Of a stretch of DNA of 64,000 bases, positions 12,203 to 22,168 are shown in pieces. The stretch covers positions 1,016,501-1,080,500 of the forward strand of contig NZ_CP053746.1 in the NCBI RefSeq assembly GCF_013201545.1. Direction: 5' to 3'. The stretch is from Pseudomonas graminis. Lineage in GTDB: Bacteria > Pseudomonadota > Gammaproteobacteria > Pseudomonadales > Pseudomonadaceae. Under the pieces are notes generated by a model. The model was not told where the DNA came from and did not search any database. It was given only the letters and a program-made list of their open reading frames with translations. Every line of letters begins with the position of its first letter. Positions within the stretch are counted from its first letter, which is position 1. A program made the translations under genes and the position numbers.

Positions 12203-13348
12203 TCAAACCTGAGCGATCCATTTGCGATGCGTGTGGATCGACATCAAAACACCAAACGCTGACAGCAGCGTCACCAGCGAAGTTCCGCCGTAGCTAATGA
12301 AGGGCAACGGCACGCCTACGACCGGCAGCAGACCGCTGACCATACCGATATTGACGAAAACGTAAACAAAAAAGGTCATGGTCAGGCTGCCCGCGAGCAG
12401 CTTGCCGTAGAGCGTCTGCGCCTGAGCGGTGATCACCAGCCCGCGGCCAATCAGTAACAGGTAGATCAGCAGCAGCGCGCAGATTCCCACGAGCCCGAAT
12501 TCTTCGCCGAGCACCGCAATGATGAAGTCGGTGTGGCTTTCCGGGAGGAAGTCCAGGTGCGACTGCGTGCCCATCAGCCAGCCTTTGCCGAACACGCCGC
12601 CCGAACCGATCGCCGCCTTGGACTGAATGATGTTCCAGCCGGTGCCAAGCGGATCGCTCTCCGGGTCGAGGAAGGTCAGGATTCGCTGCTTCTGGTAGTC
12701 GTGCATGAAGAAGAACCACATGCCGACGGCCACCGGGACCGCTGCCGCCACCACGCTGATGATCCAGCGCCAGCGCAGGCCGGCCATGAACAGTACGAAG
12801 GTGCCGGACGCCAGAATCAGCAGCGAGGTGCCGAGGTCCGGCTGACGCACGATCAGAATGAACGGCAGACCAATCAGCCCGAGGCTCACCGCCACATGCT
12901 TGAGGTGCGGCGGCAGCGTGCGCTTGGACAGGTACCAGGCGATGGTCGCCGGCATGATGATCTTCATGAATTCCGAGGGCTGAAAGCGGATGACCCCGGG
13001 AATGTTGATCCAGCGCGTGGCGCCCATGGCGTTGTGGCCCATGACGTCCACCGCCACCAGCAGCAAAACACCGATCACGTAGGCGGCGGGCACCCAGCGG
13101 GCCATGAATCGGGGTTCAAGCTGCGCGATGACGAACATTGACACCAGGCCGATGCCGAAGGAGGTCGCTTGCTTGATCAGCAGGTCCCAGCTCTTGCCGC
13201 TGGCCGAATACAACACGAACAGGCTGCCCGCCGCCAGTGTCAGCAGCAGGATCAGCAGTGGGCCGTCGACGTGGATTTTCTGCAGGAACGTGGCGCGACG
13301 GCGCATCACATCTTCGCTGGAAAGGATGCGGTCGAAATTACTCTTCAC
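12203..13348 (-). CDS. rodA: Peptidoglycan glycosyltransferase RodA
   Basis: SEDS-family polytopic membrane protein that polymerises glycan strands for cell elongation with PBP2. About ten hydrophobic segments are visible, with family blocks such as SGKSWDLLIKQ, GATRWIN, FQPSEFMKI, DLGTSLLILASG and LPFISYGGTSL. I place the start at a GTG (13346-13348), overlapping mrdA by 11 bases and giving 381 residues. An ATG at 13306 would give 367 residues and is equally plausible. Confidence 0.95.
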   Translation of the reverse strand: MKSNFDRILSSEDVMRRRATFLQKIHVDGPLLILLLTLAAGSLFVLYSASGKSWDLLIKQATSFGIGLVSMFVIAQLEPRFMARWVPAAYVIGVLLLVAVDVMGHNAMGATRWINIPGVIRFQPSEFMKIIMPATIAWYLSKRTLPPHLKHVAVSLGLIGLPFILIVRQPDLGTSLLILASGTFVLFMAGLRWRWIISVVAAAVPVAVGMWFFFMHDYQKQRILTFLDPESDPLGTGWNIIQSKAAIGSGGVFGKGWLMGTQSHLDFLPESHTDFIIAVLGEEFGLVGICALLLIYLLLIGRGLVITAQAQTLYGKLLAGSLTMTFFVYVFVNIGMVSGLLPVVGVPLPFISYGGTSLVTLLSAFGVLMSIHTHRKWIAQV

Positions 13349-15236
13349 GGGCCGCGGTCTCCGGAGGCTGTGCATTGCTGGCGTATTCGGGTTTCAGATG
13401 GCCCTGGGGATCGAGCAGCCAGGCGTCCATGACCTGTCGCACCACCGGCGCGGCAACACCCGACCCGGACTCGCCGTTTTCAATCATCACCGCAACGACG
13501 ATCTTCGGGCTGTCGGCCGGCGCAAAGCCCACGAACAAGGCGTGGTCGCGGTGGCGCTCCTGGACTTTCGAGCGGTCGTATTTCTCGCCCTGCCGAATGG
13601 CGACGACCTGGGCTGTACCGCTCTTGCCGGCGATGCGGTACTGCGCACCAATCGCGGCCTTGCGCGCGGTGCCGCGGGCGCCGTGCATGACTTGCTGCAT
13701 GCCGTGGTTGACCTTGCCCCAGTCAGAGGGGTCGCGCAGGACAATGTCCGGCATCGGGTTTTCGTCCACCGGCTTCTGCCCTTCGACGGTCTTGGCCAGG
13801 TGCGGACGGTTCCATTTGCCTTTGTTCGCCACCAGCGCCGTAGCCTGGGCCAACTGCAGCGGGGTGGCCTGCATGTAGCCCTGACCGATCCCCAGAATCA
13901 GTGTTTCGCCCGGGAACCACGCCTGCCGCCGGGTGACGCGCTTCCAGTCACGGGACGGCATCAGACCGGGAGATTCTTCGAACATGTCCAGCGAGACTTT
14001 CTGGCCGATGCCGAACTTGTTCAAGTACGCCGACAGCCGATCGATCCCGACCTTGTGGGCCAGATCGTAAAAGTAGGTGTCGTTGGAGCGCATGATGGCG
14101 GTGTCCAGATCCACCCAGCCGTCGCCGGTGCGGTTCCAGTTACGGTACTTGTGATCGTAGTTCGGCAGCATGTAATAGCCGGGGTCGAACACCCGAGTAC
14201 TCGCCGTAATCACGCCAGTGTCGAGACCGGCAATCGCCACGGCGGGCTTGATGGTCGAACCCGGTGGATACAAGCCCCGCAGGATGCGGTTGAACAGCGG
14301 GCGGTCCACCGAATCGCGCAGCTCGGAGTAGGCCTTGAAGCTGATGCCGGTGACAAACAGGTTCGGATCGAAGCTCGGTTGGCTGACCATCGCCAGCACC
14401 TCGCCGGTGCTTGGGTCCAGCGCCACCACCGCGCCGCGACGCCCGGCCAGCGCAGCTTCGGCGGCTTCCTGCAGCTGGATGTCGAGGCTCAGGACGATGT
14501 CCTTGCCGGGCACCGGATCGGTCCGTTTGAGCACGCGCAAGACGCGGCCGCGGGCGTTGGTTTCGACTTCTTCGTAGCCGACCTGACCGTGCAGCTCGGG
14601 CTCGTAGAAACGCTCGATGCCGGTTTTGCCCATGTGATGGGTGCCGCTGTAATTCACCGGATCGAGGCTTTTCAGCTCTTTCTCGTTGATCCGGCCCATG
14701 TAACCCACCGAGTGCGCGAAGTGCTCACCCTGGGGATAGTGGCGAACCAGCTGCGCCACCACTTCAACACCCGGCAGGCGGAACTGGTTAACGGCGATGC
14801 GGGCGATTTGCTCTTCGGTCAGCTCGAACAGGATGGGCACCGGCTCGAACGGCCGACGGCCCTGCTTCATGCGCTTTTCAAAGATGATCCGGTCGTCAGG
14901 CGTCAACTCAAGTACCTGGACGATGGTGTCCAGCACTTGCGTCCACTCGCCGGAACGTTCGCGGGTCATGCTCAGGCTGAAGCTTGGCCGGTTGTCAGCG
15001 ATGACCACGCCGTTGCGGTCGTAGATCAATCCGCGACTCGGCGGGATCGGCTGCACGTGAACGCGATTGTTCTCGGACAGCGTCGAGTGGTACTCGTACT
15101 GGATGACCTGCAGGAAATACAGCCGCGCGATCAGCACGCAGATCAGCACGACCACCGCGACTGCACCGACCACGACTCGGCTGCGCACCAGGCGTGCGTC
15201 CTTTTCGTGGTCTTTCAGGCGAATCGGCTGAGACAT
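13338..15236 (-). CDS. mrdA: Penicillin-binding protein 2
   Basis: Transpeptidase of the elongasome, partner of RodA. One N-terminal transmembrane helix (about 18-42) precedes the PBP dimerisation domain and the transpeptidase domain. Motifs: STIKP for SxxK, SND for SxN, and KSGTAQ near the C-terminus. Length 632 is normal. It is followed directly by rodA. Confidence 0.97.
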   Translation of the reverse strand: MSQPIRLKDHEKDARLVRSRVVVGAVAVVVLICVLIARLYFLQVIQYEYHSTLSENNRVHVQPIPPSRGLIYDRNGVVIADNRPSFSLSMTRERSGEWTQVLDTIVQVLELTPDDRIIFEKRMKQGRRPFEPVPILFELTEEQIARIAVNQFRLPGVEVVAQLVRHYPQGEHFAHSVGYMGRINEKELKSLDPVNYSGTHHMGKTGIERFYEPELHGQVGYEEVETNARGRVLRVLKRTDPVPGKDIVLSLDIQLQEAAEAALAGRRGAVVALDPSTGEVLAMVSQPSFDPNLFVTGISFKAYSELRDSVDRPLFNRILRGLYPPGSTIKPAVAIAGLDTGVITASTRVFDPGYYMLPNYDHKYRNWNRTGDGWVDLDTAIMRSNDTYFYDLAHKVGIDRLSAYLNKFGIGQKVSLDMFEESPGLMPSRDWKRVTRRQAWFPGETLILGIGQGYMQATPLQLAQATALVANKGKWNRPHLAKTVEGQKPVDENPMPDIVLRDPSDWGKVNHGMQQVMHGARGTARKAAIGAQYRIAGKSGTAQVVAIRQGEKYDRSKVQERHRDHALFVGFAPADSPKIVVAVMIENGESGSGVAAPVVRQVMDAWLLDPQGHLKPEYASNAQPPETAAREE

Positions 15237-15267
15237 TTAGGGCAGGTTCACAGTGAAGGCAGCGGCG

Positions 15268-15735
15268 CTACTTGTGATAAGGGTGACCGGACAGCACGGT
15301 CCAGGCACGATAAATCTGCTCACCGATGAGGATGCGCACCAACGGGTGCGGCAACGTCAGCGGCGACAACGACCAACGCTGCTCGGCCCGGGCACAGACT
15401 TCCGGCGCCAGCCCTTCCGGACCGCCGACCATCAGGTTGACCGTGCGCGAATCCAGACGCCAGCGATCGAGCTCGCCCGCCAGTTGCTCGGTGCTCCATG
15501 GCTTGCCATGCACTTCAAGCGTGACGATCCGCTCCCCCGGCTGCACTTTCGCCAGCATGGCCTCGCCTTCCTGACGGATGAGGCGTGCCACGTCGGCGTT
15601 CTTGCCACGGGTGTTGAGCGGAATTTCCACCAGGTCCAGCGCCAGTTCGGATGGCAGACGCTTGGCATATTCATGCCAACCCTCTTCCACCCACTTGGGC
15701 ATGCGGGAACCGACGGCGATCAGACGCAAACGCAC
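15268..15735 (-). CDS. rlmH: 23S rRNA (pseudouridine1915-N3)-methyltransferase
   Basis: SPOUT-class methyltransferase modifying helix 69 of 23S rRNA. Visible features are the N-terminal MRLRLIAVG strand, the SAM-binding GGPEGL loop and the C-terminal trefoil-knot segment ending in LSGHPYHK. The 155-residue length is exact for the family. It sits just after rsfS, as in E. coli. Confidence 0.97.
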   Translation of the reverse strand: MRLRLIAVGSRMPKWVEEGWHEYAKRLPSELALDLVEIPLNTRGKNADVARLIRQEGEAMLAKVQPGERIVTLEVHGKPWSTEQLAGELDRWRLDSRTVNLMVGGPEGLAPEVCARAEQRWSLSPLTLPHPLVRILIGEQIYRAWTVLSGHPYHK

Positions 15736-15744
15736 GACGAAGCC

Positions 15745-16164
15745 TTAGGCCTGGTCTTTGTTCAGCTTGTCGAAATGCTCGTGAGCGTTTTCCGGGCTGT
15801 GGTGTGCAGCGCTGGCCGAACGGCTCTGCTCGGCACCGGCCCACAGACGCTCGAGGTCGTAAAACTGGCGAGCGGAGGCGGTCATCATGTGAACGATGGC
15901 GATGTCCAGGTCCAGCAGCACCCAGTCGCTGTCGCCCTTGCCTTCTTCGCCCAGCGGCTTGAGGCCCTGCTTTTTGACTTCTTCGCGGACCTTGTCGAGC
16001 ATCGCGTTGATCTGGCGGTTGGAGGTACCGGTCGCGATGACCATGTAGTCAGTGATGCTTTGCTTGTCACGAACGTCCAGCACCTGAATATCCTGGGCTT
16101 TGACGTCTTCCAGGGCAGCCCTGATGACTTCGATGATTGGGTTTACAGCGCGTTTGTCAGTCAT
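15745..16164 (-). CDS. rsfS: Ribosomal silencing factor RsfS
   Basis: Binds uL14 on the large subunit and blocks subunit joining in nutrient shortage. The core has SITDYMVIATGTSNRQ and the acidic DWVLLDLDIAIVHMM strand region characteristic of the Iojap/RsfS fold. The His-rich tail (SAAHHSPENAHEHFDK) is a pseudomonad extension. The start at 16164 has GAAAGAG upstream. A start five codons earlier is possible. Confidence 0.95.
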   Translation of the reverse strand: MTDKRAVNPIIEVIRAALEDVKAQDIQVLDVRDKQSITDYMVIATGTSNRQINAMLDKVREEVKKQGLKPLGEEGKGDSDWVLLDLDIAIVHMMTASARQFYDLERLWAGAEQSRSASAAHHSPENAHEHFDKLNKDQA

Positions 16165-16230
16165 AAAAAACTCTTTCAACTCGTATGTTTGGGCGTCTCT
16201 TCGCGCACTTGGCTGCGTAGCAACACACCT

Positions 16231-16992
16231 TCAGTTCGACGCACGGTACAGCCCGTGCGTATCGATATAGGCCAGTACCGCGTCTGGCACCAGAAAACGT
16301 ACCGACTTACCGCTGGCCAGCAGTTGACGGATCTGGGTGGCAGACACCGAAAGCGGCGTCTGCCAGACGAACGTAATCTTTCCGCCGGGCCCTTTGAGGG
16401 CCTTCGGATCACTGACGGCACGTCCCGCGAGCAGATTGCGCATCGCATCCGGGGATTCGCTGTCGGCGTCCGGGCGTTGCAGCACCACGATATGGCAGTG
16501 CTCCAGCAACTCTTCCCACCGATGCCAGGAAGGCAGCCCGCAAAAGGCGTCCCAACCCAGCAATAAAAATAGCTGGTCATCGGCCGCCAGTTCCGCGCGC
16601 ATCGATTCCAGCGTGTCGATCGTGTACGACGGCTTGTCGCGCAACAGCTCGCGATCATCCACCGTCAATGGCGGCACGCCGGCGACCGCGCACTGGACCA
16701 TCGCCAGACGGTCCTGCGCCGAAACGCTCGGCGTGTCGCGATGAGGCGGTCGGGCGCTGGGCGTCAGACGCAACTCATCGAGTTTCAGCTGCTCGGCGAC
16801 TTCCAGTGCGCCACGCAAATGGCCAATGTGCACCGGGTCGAACGTGCCGCCGAGTATGCCAATGCGCCTGGCCACCCGCGCAGTGCTCAACGGAACTGCG
16901 ACTGGATCGGCCACTGCCTGCGCGCCGCTGCCTGAAGGCTGACCGATGTCGGCCAAGTCAGACCGGCCCCTGCCCGCGTAACTGTGTGCCAT
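16231..16992 (-). CDS. nadD: Nicotinate-nucleotide adenylyltransferase
   Basis: Adenylates nicotinate mononucleotide in NAD synthesis. The nucleotidyltransferase motif [11 protein letters not shown] and the C-terminal SVSATQIR element are present. The given start overlaps proA by 35 bases and leaves a 40-residue, Gly/Ala-rich leader with no family similarity. The true start may lie further in (for example a TTG at 16956), so the N-terminus is uncertain. Confidence 0.93.
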   Translation of the reverse strand: MAHSYAGRGRSDLADIGQPSGSGAQAVADPVAVPLSTARVARRIGILGGTFDPVHIGHLRGALEVAEQLKLDELRLTPSARPPHRDTPSVSAQDRLAMVQCAVAGVPPLTVDDRELLRDKPSYTIDTLESMRAELAADDQLFLLLGWDAFCGLPSWHRWEELLEHCHIVVLQRPDADSESPDAMRNLLAGRAVSDPKALKGPGGKITFVWQTPLSVSATQIRQLLASGKSVRFLVPDAVLAYIDTHGLYRASN

Positions 16993-18232
16993 CGCCGACG
17001 ACGATGTATTTCTCGCAGGTCAGGCCTTCAAGCCCCACGGGACCACGCGCGTGAATCTTGTCGGTGGAAATGCCGATTTCCGCGCCCAGGCCATATTCGA
17101 AACCGTCGGCAAAGCTGGTGGGCGCGTTGACCATCACCGAACTCGAGTCGACTTCAGCCATGAAGCGGCGAGTCTGGGCTTGCGAGTCGGAGATGATGGC
17201 GTCGCTGTGATGCGAGCCGTAGTGATTGATGTATTCGATGGCCTGATCCAGACCGGTCACGATGCGGATCGAGAGGATCGGCGCAAGGTACTCGGTGTGC
17301 CAGTCTTCTTCAGTAGCCGGCAAAACGTCGATCAGGTCGCGGGTGCGCTCGCAACCGCGCAGCTCGACGCCTTTTTCGCGGAACTGGGCGGCCATGGGCG
17401 GCAGGAAATCTGCGGCGATGGTTTGATCGACCAGCAGGGTTTCCATCGCGCCGCAGATGCCATACCGGTAGGTCTTGGCGTTGAAGCTGATGCGTTGGGC
17501 GGCGGCCAGGTCGGCGTGGGCGCTGACGTAGACGTGGCAGATGCCATCCAGGTGTTTGATGACCGGGACTTTGGCGTCGCGGCTGACGCGTTCGATCAGG
17601 CCTTTGCCGCCACGGGGAACGATGACGTCCACGTACTCGGGCATGGTGATCAGCGCACCCACGGCGGCGCGGTCGGTGGTTTCGACGACTTGTACGACGG
17701 CGGCAGGCAAGCCGGCTTCGTCGAGGCCGCGCTGGATGCAGGCGGCGATGGCGCGGTTGGAATTAATTGCTTCGGAGCCGCCACGGAGGATGGTGGCGTT
17801 ACCGGATTTGAGGCAGAGGCTGGCGGCGTCGATAGTCACGTTGGGGCGTGATTCGTAGATGATGCCGACGACGCCGAGGGGCACGCGCATTTTGCCGACC
17901 TGGATGCCGGACGGCTGGAAGTTCATGTCGCGCAGGGTGCCGATGGGGTCTGGCAGGCTGGCGACCTGTCGCAGGCCGGCGATCATGCTGTCGATGCGGG
18001 CCGGGGTCAGGGAGAGGCGTTCGAGCAGAGCGGGTTCGAGTCCATTGGCGCGGCCGGCGGCGAGGTCTTGTTCGTTGGCGACGGTCAGCTCGGCACGGGA
18101 AGCGTCCAGCGCGGCAGCGGTGGCTGCAAGGGCGCGGTTCTTCTGTGCGGTGCTGGCACGGCCGATCACGCGGGAGGCTTCGCGGGCGGCGCGACCCAGG
18201 CGGGTCATGTAGTCAAGAACGGACTCAGTCAT
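16958..18232 (-). CDS. proA: Glutamate-5-semialdehyde dehydrogenase
   Basis: Reduces gamma-glutamyl phosphate to the semialdehyde in proline synthesis. It has the aldehyde-dehydrogenase fold with the catalytic cysteine in [13 protein letters not shown], the NADP-binding [14 protein letters not shown] stretch, and the C-terminal [11 protein letters not shown] block typical of ProA. Length 424. It begins the leftward cluster that continues with nadD. Confidence 0.97.
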   Translation of the reverse strand: MTESVLDYMTRLGRAAREASRVIGRASTAQKNRALAATAAALDASRAELTVANEQDLAAGRANGLEPALLERLSLTPARIDSMIAGLRQVASLPDPIGTLRDMNFQPSGIQVGKMRVPLGVVGIIYESRPNVTIDAASLCLKSGNATILRGGSEAINSNRAIAACIQRGLDEAGLPAAVVQVVETTDRAAVGALITMPEYVDVIVPRGGKGLIERVSRDAKVPVIKHLDGICHVYVSAHADLAAAQRISFNAKTYRYGICGAMETLLVDQTIAADFLPPMAAQFREKGVELRGCERTRDLIDVLPATEEDWHTEYLAPILSIRIVTGLDQAIEYINHYGSHHSDAIISDSQAQTRRFMAEVDSSSVMVNAPTSFADGFEYGLGAEIGISTDKIHARGPVGLEGLTCEKYIVVGDGTQLRGQGPV

Positions 18233-18404
18233 GGTCTCGGATGGCTTGGCAAATGGAAAGCGGCGGATTATAGCTGTCGGGCGTGCTGAACGACAGCGGC
18301 GACGGGCGGATGGTCGGAATAAGGGGATTTTGTTGTTCTCAAGGCGGAGCGGCGGTACTGCAATCGGGGGGTATATCCATTATCTCCAGCGGCACGAATT
18401 ATGG

Positions 18405-18720
18405 TTCCGCCCTTACGGCGGGTCACTTTTGGCAAGAGCGCCCCAAAAGTAACCAAAAACGCTTTGCTCCTGGTTTGGCCCTTCCTTCGTCAGGGTTCCT
18501 TCACTCCGGTCTCGCTCCGTGGGCCCGCGCCGAACGGACATCCATGTCCTGACGGCGCTCTCGCCGCATCCATGCGGCTCGGCCCACTCCGCGAAACCTG
18601 CGTTCAGCCTGCACCCAAGTCGCGATTGGCGGCGTCTGGAAATTTTGCGTACGAAGATCAAGATCAAAAGCGCGTTTAGGCAGATCAAGAGCTTCCCGGC
18701 TTCGCGCCCACCCTCAGCCA
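18405..18720. repeat. Dispersed intergenic repeat upstream of mpg
   Basis: Most of the 549-base gap between proA and mpg is taken by a block beginning with CGGCGGGTCACTTTTGGCA and its inverted partner CCAAAAGTAACC (about 18418-18461). A stretch rich in CTCGCTC, GGGCCC and CATCCATG motifs follows. From general knowledge, this ACTTTTGG/CCAAAAGT block recurs in many copies in pseudomonads and xanthomonads. Only one copy lies in this window, so the repeat nature cannot be proved here. The frames across it look like chance frames, not genes. Confidence 0.5.
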
Positions 18721-18781
18721 TTCAGCTCCAATTAAGGCCGATGTTGATATGATCGCGGTCCATTCTCTGACTGCCTTTTTT

Positions 18782-19465
18782 ATGCCTGACCAATCACCAC
18801 GCGCTCTGCCGGACAGTTTTTTTAATCGCGATGCACAAACCCTCGCCCGGGATTTGCTCGGCAAGGTGATCCGTCACAAGGTCGGCGATTTGTGGTTGTC
18901 GGCGCGGATTATTGAGACGGAGGCGTATTACGTGGCTGAAAAGGGCAGTCATTCGTCCCTCGGTTATACGGAAAAACGTAAGGCTTTGTTTCTGGCAGGC
19001 GGGCACATTTATATGTATTACGCCCGCGGCGGTGATTCGCTGAACTTCAGTGCGGAGGGCCCGGGCAATGCCGTGTTGATTAAATCGGCTTACCCCTGGG
19101 TCGATGCGGTGTCCGATGAGAACGCCCTCGCCCGCATGCTGCTCAACAATCCAGACGCCAGCGGCAACGTGCGCACGCCCGAGCGGCTGTGTGCCGGGCA
19201 GACGTTGCTGTGCAAAGCGCTGGGCCTGAAAGTGCCGATGTGGGACGCCAAACGCTTCAATGAAGAACAGCTTTTTGTCGAGGACGTGAGCCAGCGACCG
19301 CCGCGGATTATTCAAACGACGCGCCTCGGTATTCCCGCCGGACGCGACGAGCACCTGATGTACCGGTTCGTTGACGCCGCCTATGCCCGCTTCTGCACAC
19401 GGAACCCGGTCAGACGCGGGCAAGTCGAAGGACGCGACTATATTTTCATCGAGCAAGGAAACTGA
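18782..19465 (+). CDS. mpg: DNA-3-methyladenine glycosylase (AAG/MPG family)
   Basis: Excises alkylated purines in base-excision repair. Family features include RDLLGKVI, the catalytic region RIIETEAYYVAEKGSH with the active-site glutamate, MYYARGGDSLNFS, and LCAGQTLLCKAL. The start MPDQSPRALP at 18782 gives 227 residues, close to the usual length. An upstream ATG at 18749 is possible; neither has a strong ribosome-binding site. The next gene begins five bases after the stop. Confidence 0.93.
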   Translation: MPDQSPRALPDSFFNRDAQTLARDLLGKVIRHKVGDLWLSARIIETEAYYVAEKGSHSSLGYTEKRKALFLAGGHIYMYYARGGDSLNFSAEGPGNAVLIKSAYPWVDAVSDENALARMLLNNPDASGNVRTPERLCAGQTLLCKALGLKVPMWDAKRFNEEQLFVEDVSQRPPRIIQTTRLGIPAGRDEHLMYRFVDAAYARFCTRNPVRRGQVEGRDYIFIEQGN

Positions 19466-19469
19466 ACCC

Positions 19470-20786
19470 ATGGGCGCGTGGCTCGACAGCATCACCTCCT
19501 GGCTAAGCGCCAATCCCTCCTGGCTCGACGCGGCGATTTTCATCGTCGCGTTCATCGAGTGCCTGGCGATTGCCGGCATCGTCGTCCCCGGCACCGTTGT
19601 GCTGTTCGCGATCGCTGCCCTGGCCGGCAGCGGCATACTCCCGCTGAGTGAGGCGCTGCTGCTGGGGTTCTTCGGCGGGATACTGGGCGACCTGGTGTCG
19701 TACTTTCTGGGTCGACGGTTTCATCAGAGGATTCGTCAACTGCCCGGGCTGCGCAATCACCCGGAATGGATCGGCAGTGCCGAGACCTACTTCCAGCGCT
19801 ACGGCATCGCCAGCCTGTTGGTCGGCCGATTTATCGGACCGCTGCGCCCGATGCTGCCAATGGTGGCCGGGATGTGCGACATGCCGTTCGTGCGCTTTGC
19901 GGGCGTCAGCCTGATCGCCGCCGCCGGTTGGTCCGTGGCCTACATTCTGCCGGGTTGGGCGACCGGTGCTGCCATCCGTCTGCCGCTGCCGGAAAACTTC
20001 TGGCCCCAGGCTGCCGTAGTGGGCGGCGGGCTGGCGATCCTACTGGGCATCAGCGTGCAGAGCAGCCTGCGGCAAAAGTCCTACGCGACCAAAGTTATCG
20101 CCCTGACGTGCTTCGTGCTGCTGGCAAGTGTGTTTCTGGGTTGGCCGTATCTGGCCGATTTCGATCAGGGCATCATGACCGTGGTCCAGGCCAGCCGAAG
20201 CGCTCCAGCGGAAAACTTCGTGGTCATGGTGACGGGCCTGGGGGATTTCCGGACTCAGTTCTGCGCGGCCGCCCTGCTGACCATCCTGCTGGTGGCCACG
20301 CGGCAATGGCGCCATGCGATCTTCGTGGTCGGGACAGCCCTTGGCGCTGCATTGATCAACCAGAGCATGAAATACACCTTCGCCCGCGCAAGGCCTGAGG
20401 TGCTGGCCGAGCCGCTGGCGACCTATAGCATGCCGAGCGGACACGCATCGGCCTCGTTTGCGCTGTTCATGGCCCTGGCGGTGCTCGCGGGTCGGGGTCA
20501 ACCAGTACGGCTGCGGCTGACATGGCTGCTGCTGGGCGGAATTCCGGCGCTGGCGATCGCCATGTCACGGGTCTATCTGGGCGTGCATTGGCCAACGGAT
20601 GTCACGGCGGGGATGCTGTTGGCGTTTTTCACCTGTGCGGCGAGCCTTGCTTTCGTGCAGAACAAAAAGCCGCTGGAGGCCCTGCCGATCAAGGTGTGGT
20701 GGCTGGTGCTGCCGGCGATGGTGGCGCTGTTCGGCGGGTTCGGGCTGCACTCGTTCCCGCACGGTTTGATCCGCTATCAGTACTGA
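19470..20786 (+). CDS. DedA-PAP2 fusion membrane phosphatase
   Basis: Two membrane domains in one 438-residue chain. The N-terminal DedA/SNARE-associated domain (about 20-195) has GDLVSYFLGRRF and VGRFIGPLRPMLPMVAGM, matching DedA transporters that move polyprenyl or phospholipid carriers. The C-terminal PAP2 domain (about 240-430) has all three phosphatase signatures: KYTFARARPE, PSGHA and SRVYLGVHWPTD. A role in undecaprenyl-phosphate recycling or phospholipid dephosphorylation is likely. AGGAA precedes the ATG. The start at 19470 sits just after the mpg stop. Confidence 0.92.
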   Translation: MGAWLDSITSWLSANPSWLDAAIFIVAFIECLAIAGIVVPGTVVLFAIAALAGSGILPLSEALLLGFFGGILGDLVSYFLGRRFHQRIRQLPGLRNHPEWIGSAETYFQRYGIASLLVGRFIGPLRPMLPMVAGMCDMPFVRFAGVSLIAAAGWSVAYILPGWATGAAIRLPLPENFWPQAAVVGGGLAILLGISVQSSLRQKSYATKVIALTCFVLLASVFLGWPYLADFDQGIMTVVQASRSAPAENFVVMVTGLGDFRTQFCAAALLTILLVATRQWRHAIFVVGTALGAALINQSMKYTFARARPEVLAEPLATYSMPSGHASASFALFMALAVLAGRGQPVRLRLTWLLLGGIPALAIAMSRVYLGVHWPTDVTAGMLLAFFTCAASLAFVQNKKPLEALPIKVWWLVLPAMVALFGGFGLHSFPHGLIRYQY

Positions 20787-20850
20787 AACAGCTTAGGCGC
20801 GACCCGACGGGTTAACGATCCGGGCCGCGCTAACGCGAGCAAAAACGCAA

Positions 20851-21441
20851 TCAGGCCTGCATGTCGCCCTGCATCTCGTCGAGCAGGTCCTGAATCGCGT
20901 CGAGCCGTTGTTCAGCGTCTTCGATCTCCAGCAACTCGATCTTGTCTTCTTCAGTGAAAGGCAACAGGTAGGCGAGTTGATTGGCCAGCGAATGCTGACC
21001 GCTGGCGGTGAGCCCCATGTTCAGCGCGGCCACCATCGGGTGCTCGGCCAACGCGGCGAGTAACGCGACCAGGTCGTCGTCCTCCTCCTGCAGCGGCTGT
21101 TCCTGAGGATCGTCGAGCCACTCGACATCGCCGACCAGCAGGTTATCGCGCTGGGTGCTAAAGTCCTTCACCCGAAAACGTCGGGCACCCACCACGCGAA
21201 TGCCGAGCAGGCCGTTGTCCTGCTTCTGGAAATCGGTGACCCGCGCTTCGCAGCCGATCATCGAAAAACCATCCGGCACGTCGCCCGTCTCACTGCCTTC
21301 AGTGATGCAGACCACGCCAAAACCTTCGCCCTGCTTCATGCAGCGGCCAATCATGTCGAGGTAACGCGCCTCGAAAATCTGCAGATCAAGCACGCAGCCC
21401 GGGAACAGCACGGCGTTCAGTGGAAACAGCGGCAACGACAT
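20851..21441 (-). CDS. LON N-terminal substrate-binding domain protein
   Basis: A stand-alone LON substrate-binding (PUA-like) protein of 196 residues. The opening SLPLFPLNAVLFPG and the IFEARYLDM segment are typical. No AAA+ or protease part follows, so it is not a Lon protease. The middle is acidic (LQEEDDD). Function unknown; it may bind proteins as an adaptor. It follows the LrgB-type gene in the same direction. Confidence 0.9.
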   Translation of the reverse strand: MSLPLFPLNAVLFPGCVLDLQIFEARYLDMIGRCMKQGEGFGVVCITEGSETGDVPDGFSMIGCEARVTDFQKQDNGLLGIRVVGARRFRVKDFSTQRDNLLVGDVEWLDDPQEQPLQEEDDDLVALLAALAEHPMVAALNMGLTASGQHSLANQLAYLLPFTEEDKIELLEIEDAEQRLDAIQDLLDEMQGDMQA

Positions 21442-21451
21442 AAACCCATCC

Positions 21452-22168
21452 TCAAGCAACCAGAGACACCGCCAACGGCAGGAACAAGGCCGTGGCGACA
21501 CCCATCAAACTCATCGCCAGCGCCGCGAAGGCACCGCATTCCTCACTTTCCTGCAGGGCCGCCGACGTACCCACCGCGTGGGCCGTCAACCCCAGGGCCA
21601 TGCCCCTGGCTTCCGGGCTATTAACCCCCGCCAGAGTCAGCAGACCGGGGCCGAATATGCCGCCGATCACCCCGGTTATCAACACAAACACCGCAGCCAG
21701 CGCCGCCACACCACCAATTTGCTCGGCCACCAGCATGGCGATCGGCGAAGTCACGGACTTGGGCGCCATGGTCATCAGAATCATGTGATCGGCGCCGAGC
21801 ACCCAACCCAGCCCGACGCACAGCCCGGTCGCCAGCACGCCACCCACCACCAGCGTAGTCAATACCGGCCAGAACAGCTGTCGGATACGCCGCAGATTCA
21901 GATAAAGCGGCACGGCCAGCGCGACCGTCGCCGGGCCCAACAGAATGCTGAGGATCTCGGTGCTTTTGCGGTACTCCACGTAGGACAGCCCGCAGCCCAC
22001 CAGCACGCCAATGACCACCAGCATCGAGATGAGGACCGGTTGCAAAAACACCCAGCGGGTTTTCTCGTAGCCGGCCAGCACCAGTTGATAGGCGCCGAGC
22101 GTGATGGCGATACCGAACAAGGGGTGATGAATCACCGACAGCCAGGCGCCATGCCAGTCCAGACTCAT
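21452..22168 (-). CDS. LrgB/CidB family membrane protein
   Basis: Polytopic membrane protein of 238 residues. It has the family segments LGPATVALAVPLY, PKSVTSPIAM and FGPGLL, and GLTAHAVGTSAAL near the end. Partners of CidA/LrgA, these proteins modulate murein hydrolase activity and, in some species, pyruvate or glycolate export. The start overlaps the stop of the CidA-like gene by 4 bases (ATGA), showing coupling. Confidence 0.93.
   Translation of the reverse strand: MSLDWHGAWLSVIHHPLFGIAITLGAYQLVLAGYEKTRWVFLQPVLISMLVVIGVLVGCGLSYVEYRKSTEILSILLGPATVALAVPLYLNLRRIRQLFWPVLTTLVVGGVLATGLCVGLGWVLGADHMILMTMAPKSVTSPIAMLVAEQIGGVAALAAVFVLITGVIGGIFGPGLLTLAGVNSPEARGMALGLTAHAVGTSAALQESEECGAFAALAMSLMGVATALFLPLAVSLVA

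Noticed and set aside
13104..15329. Very long frame (741 codons) opposite mrdA
   Set aside because: It is antisense to a clear PBP2 gene with all catalytic motifs, has an amino-acid mix rich in His, Arg, Gln and Val from the high GC, and no domains.
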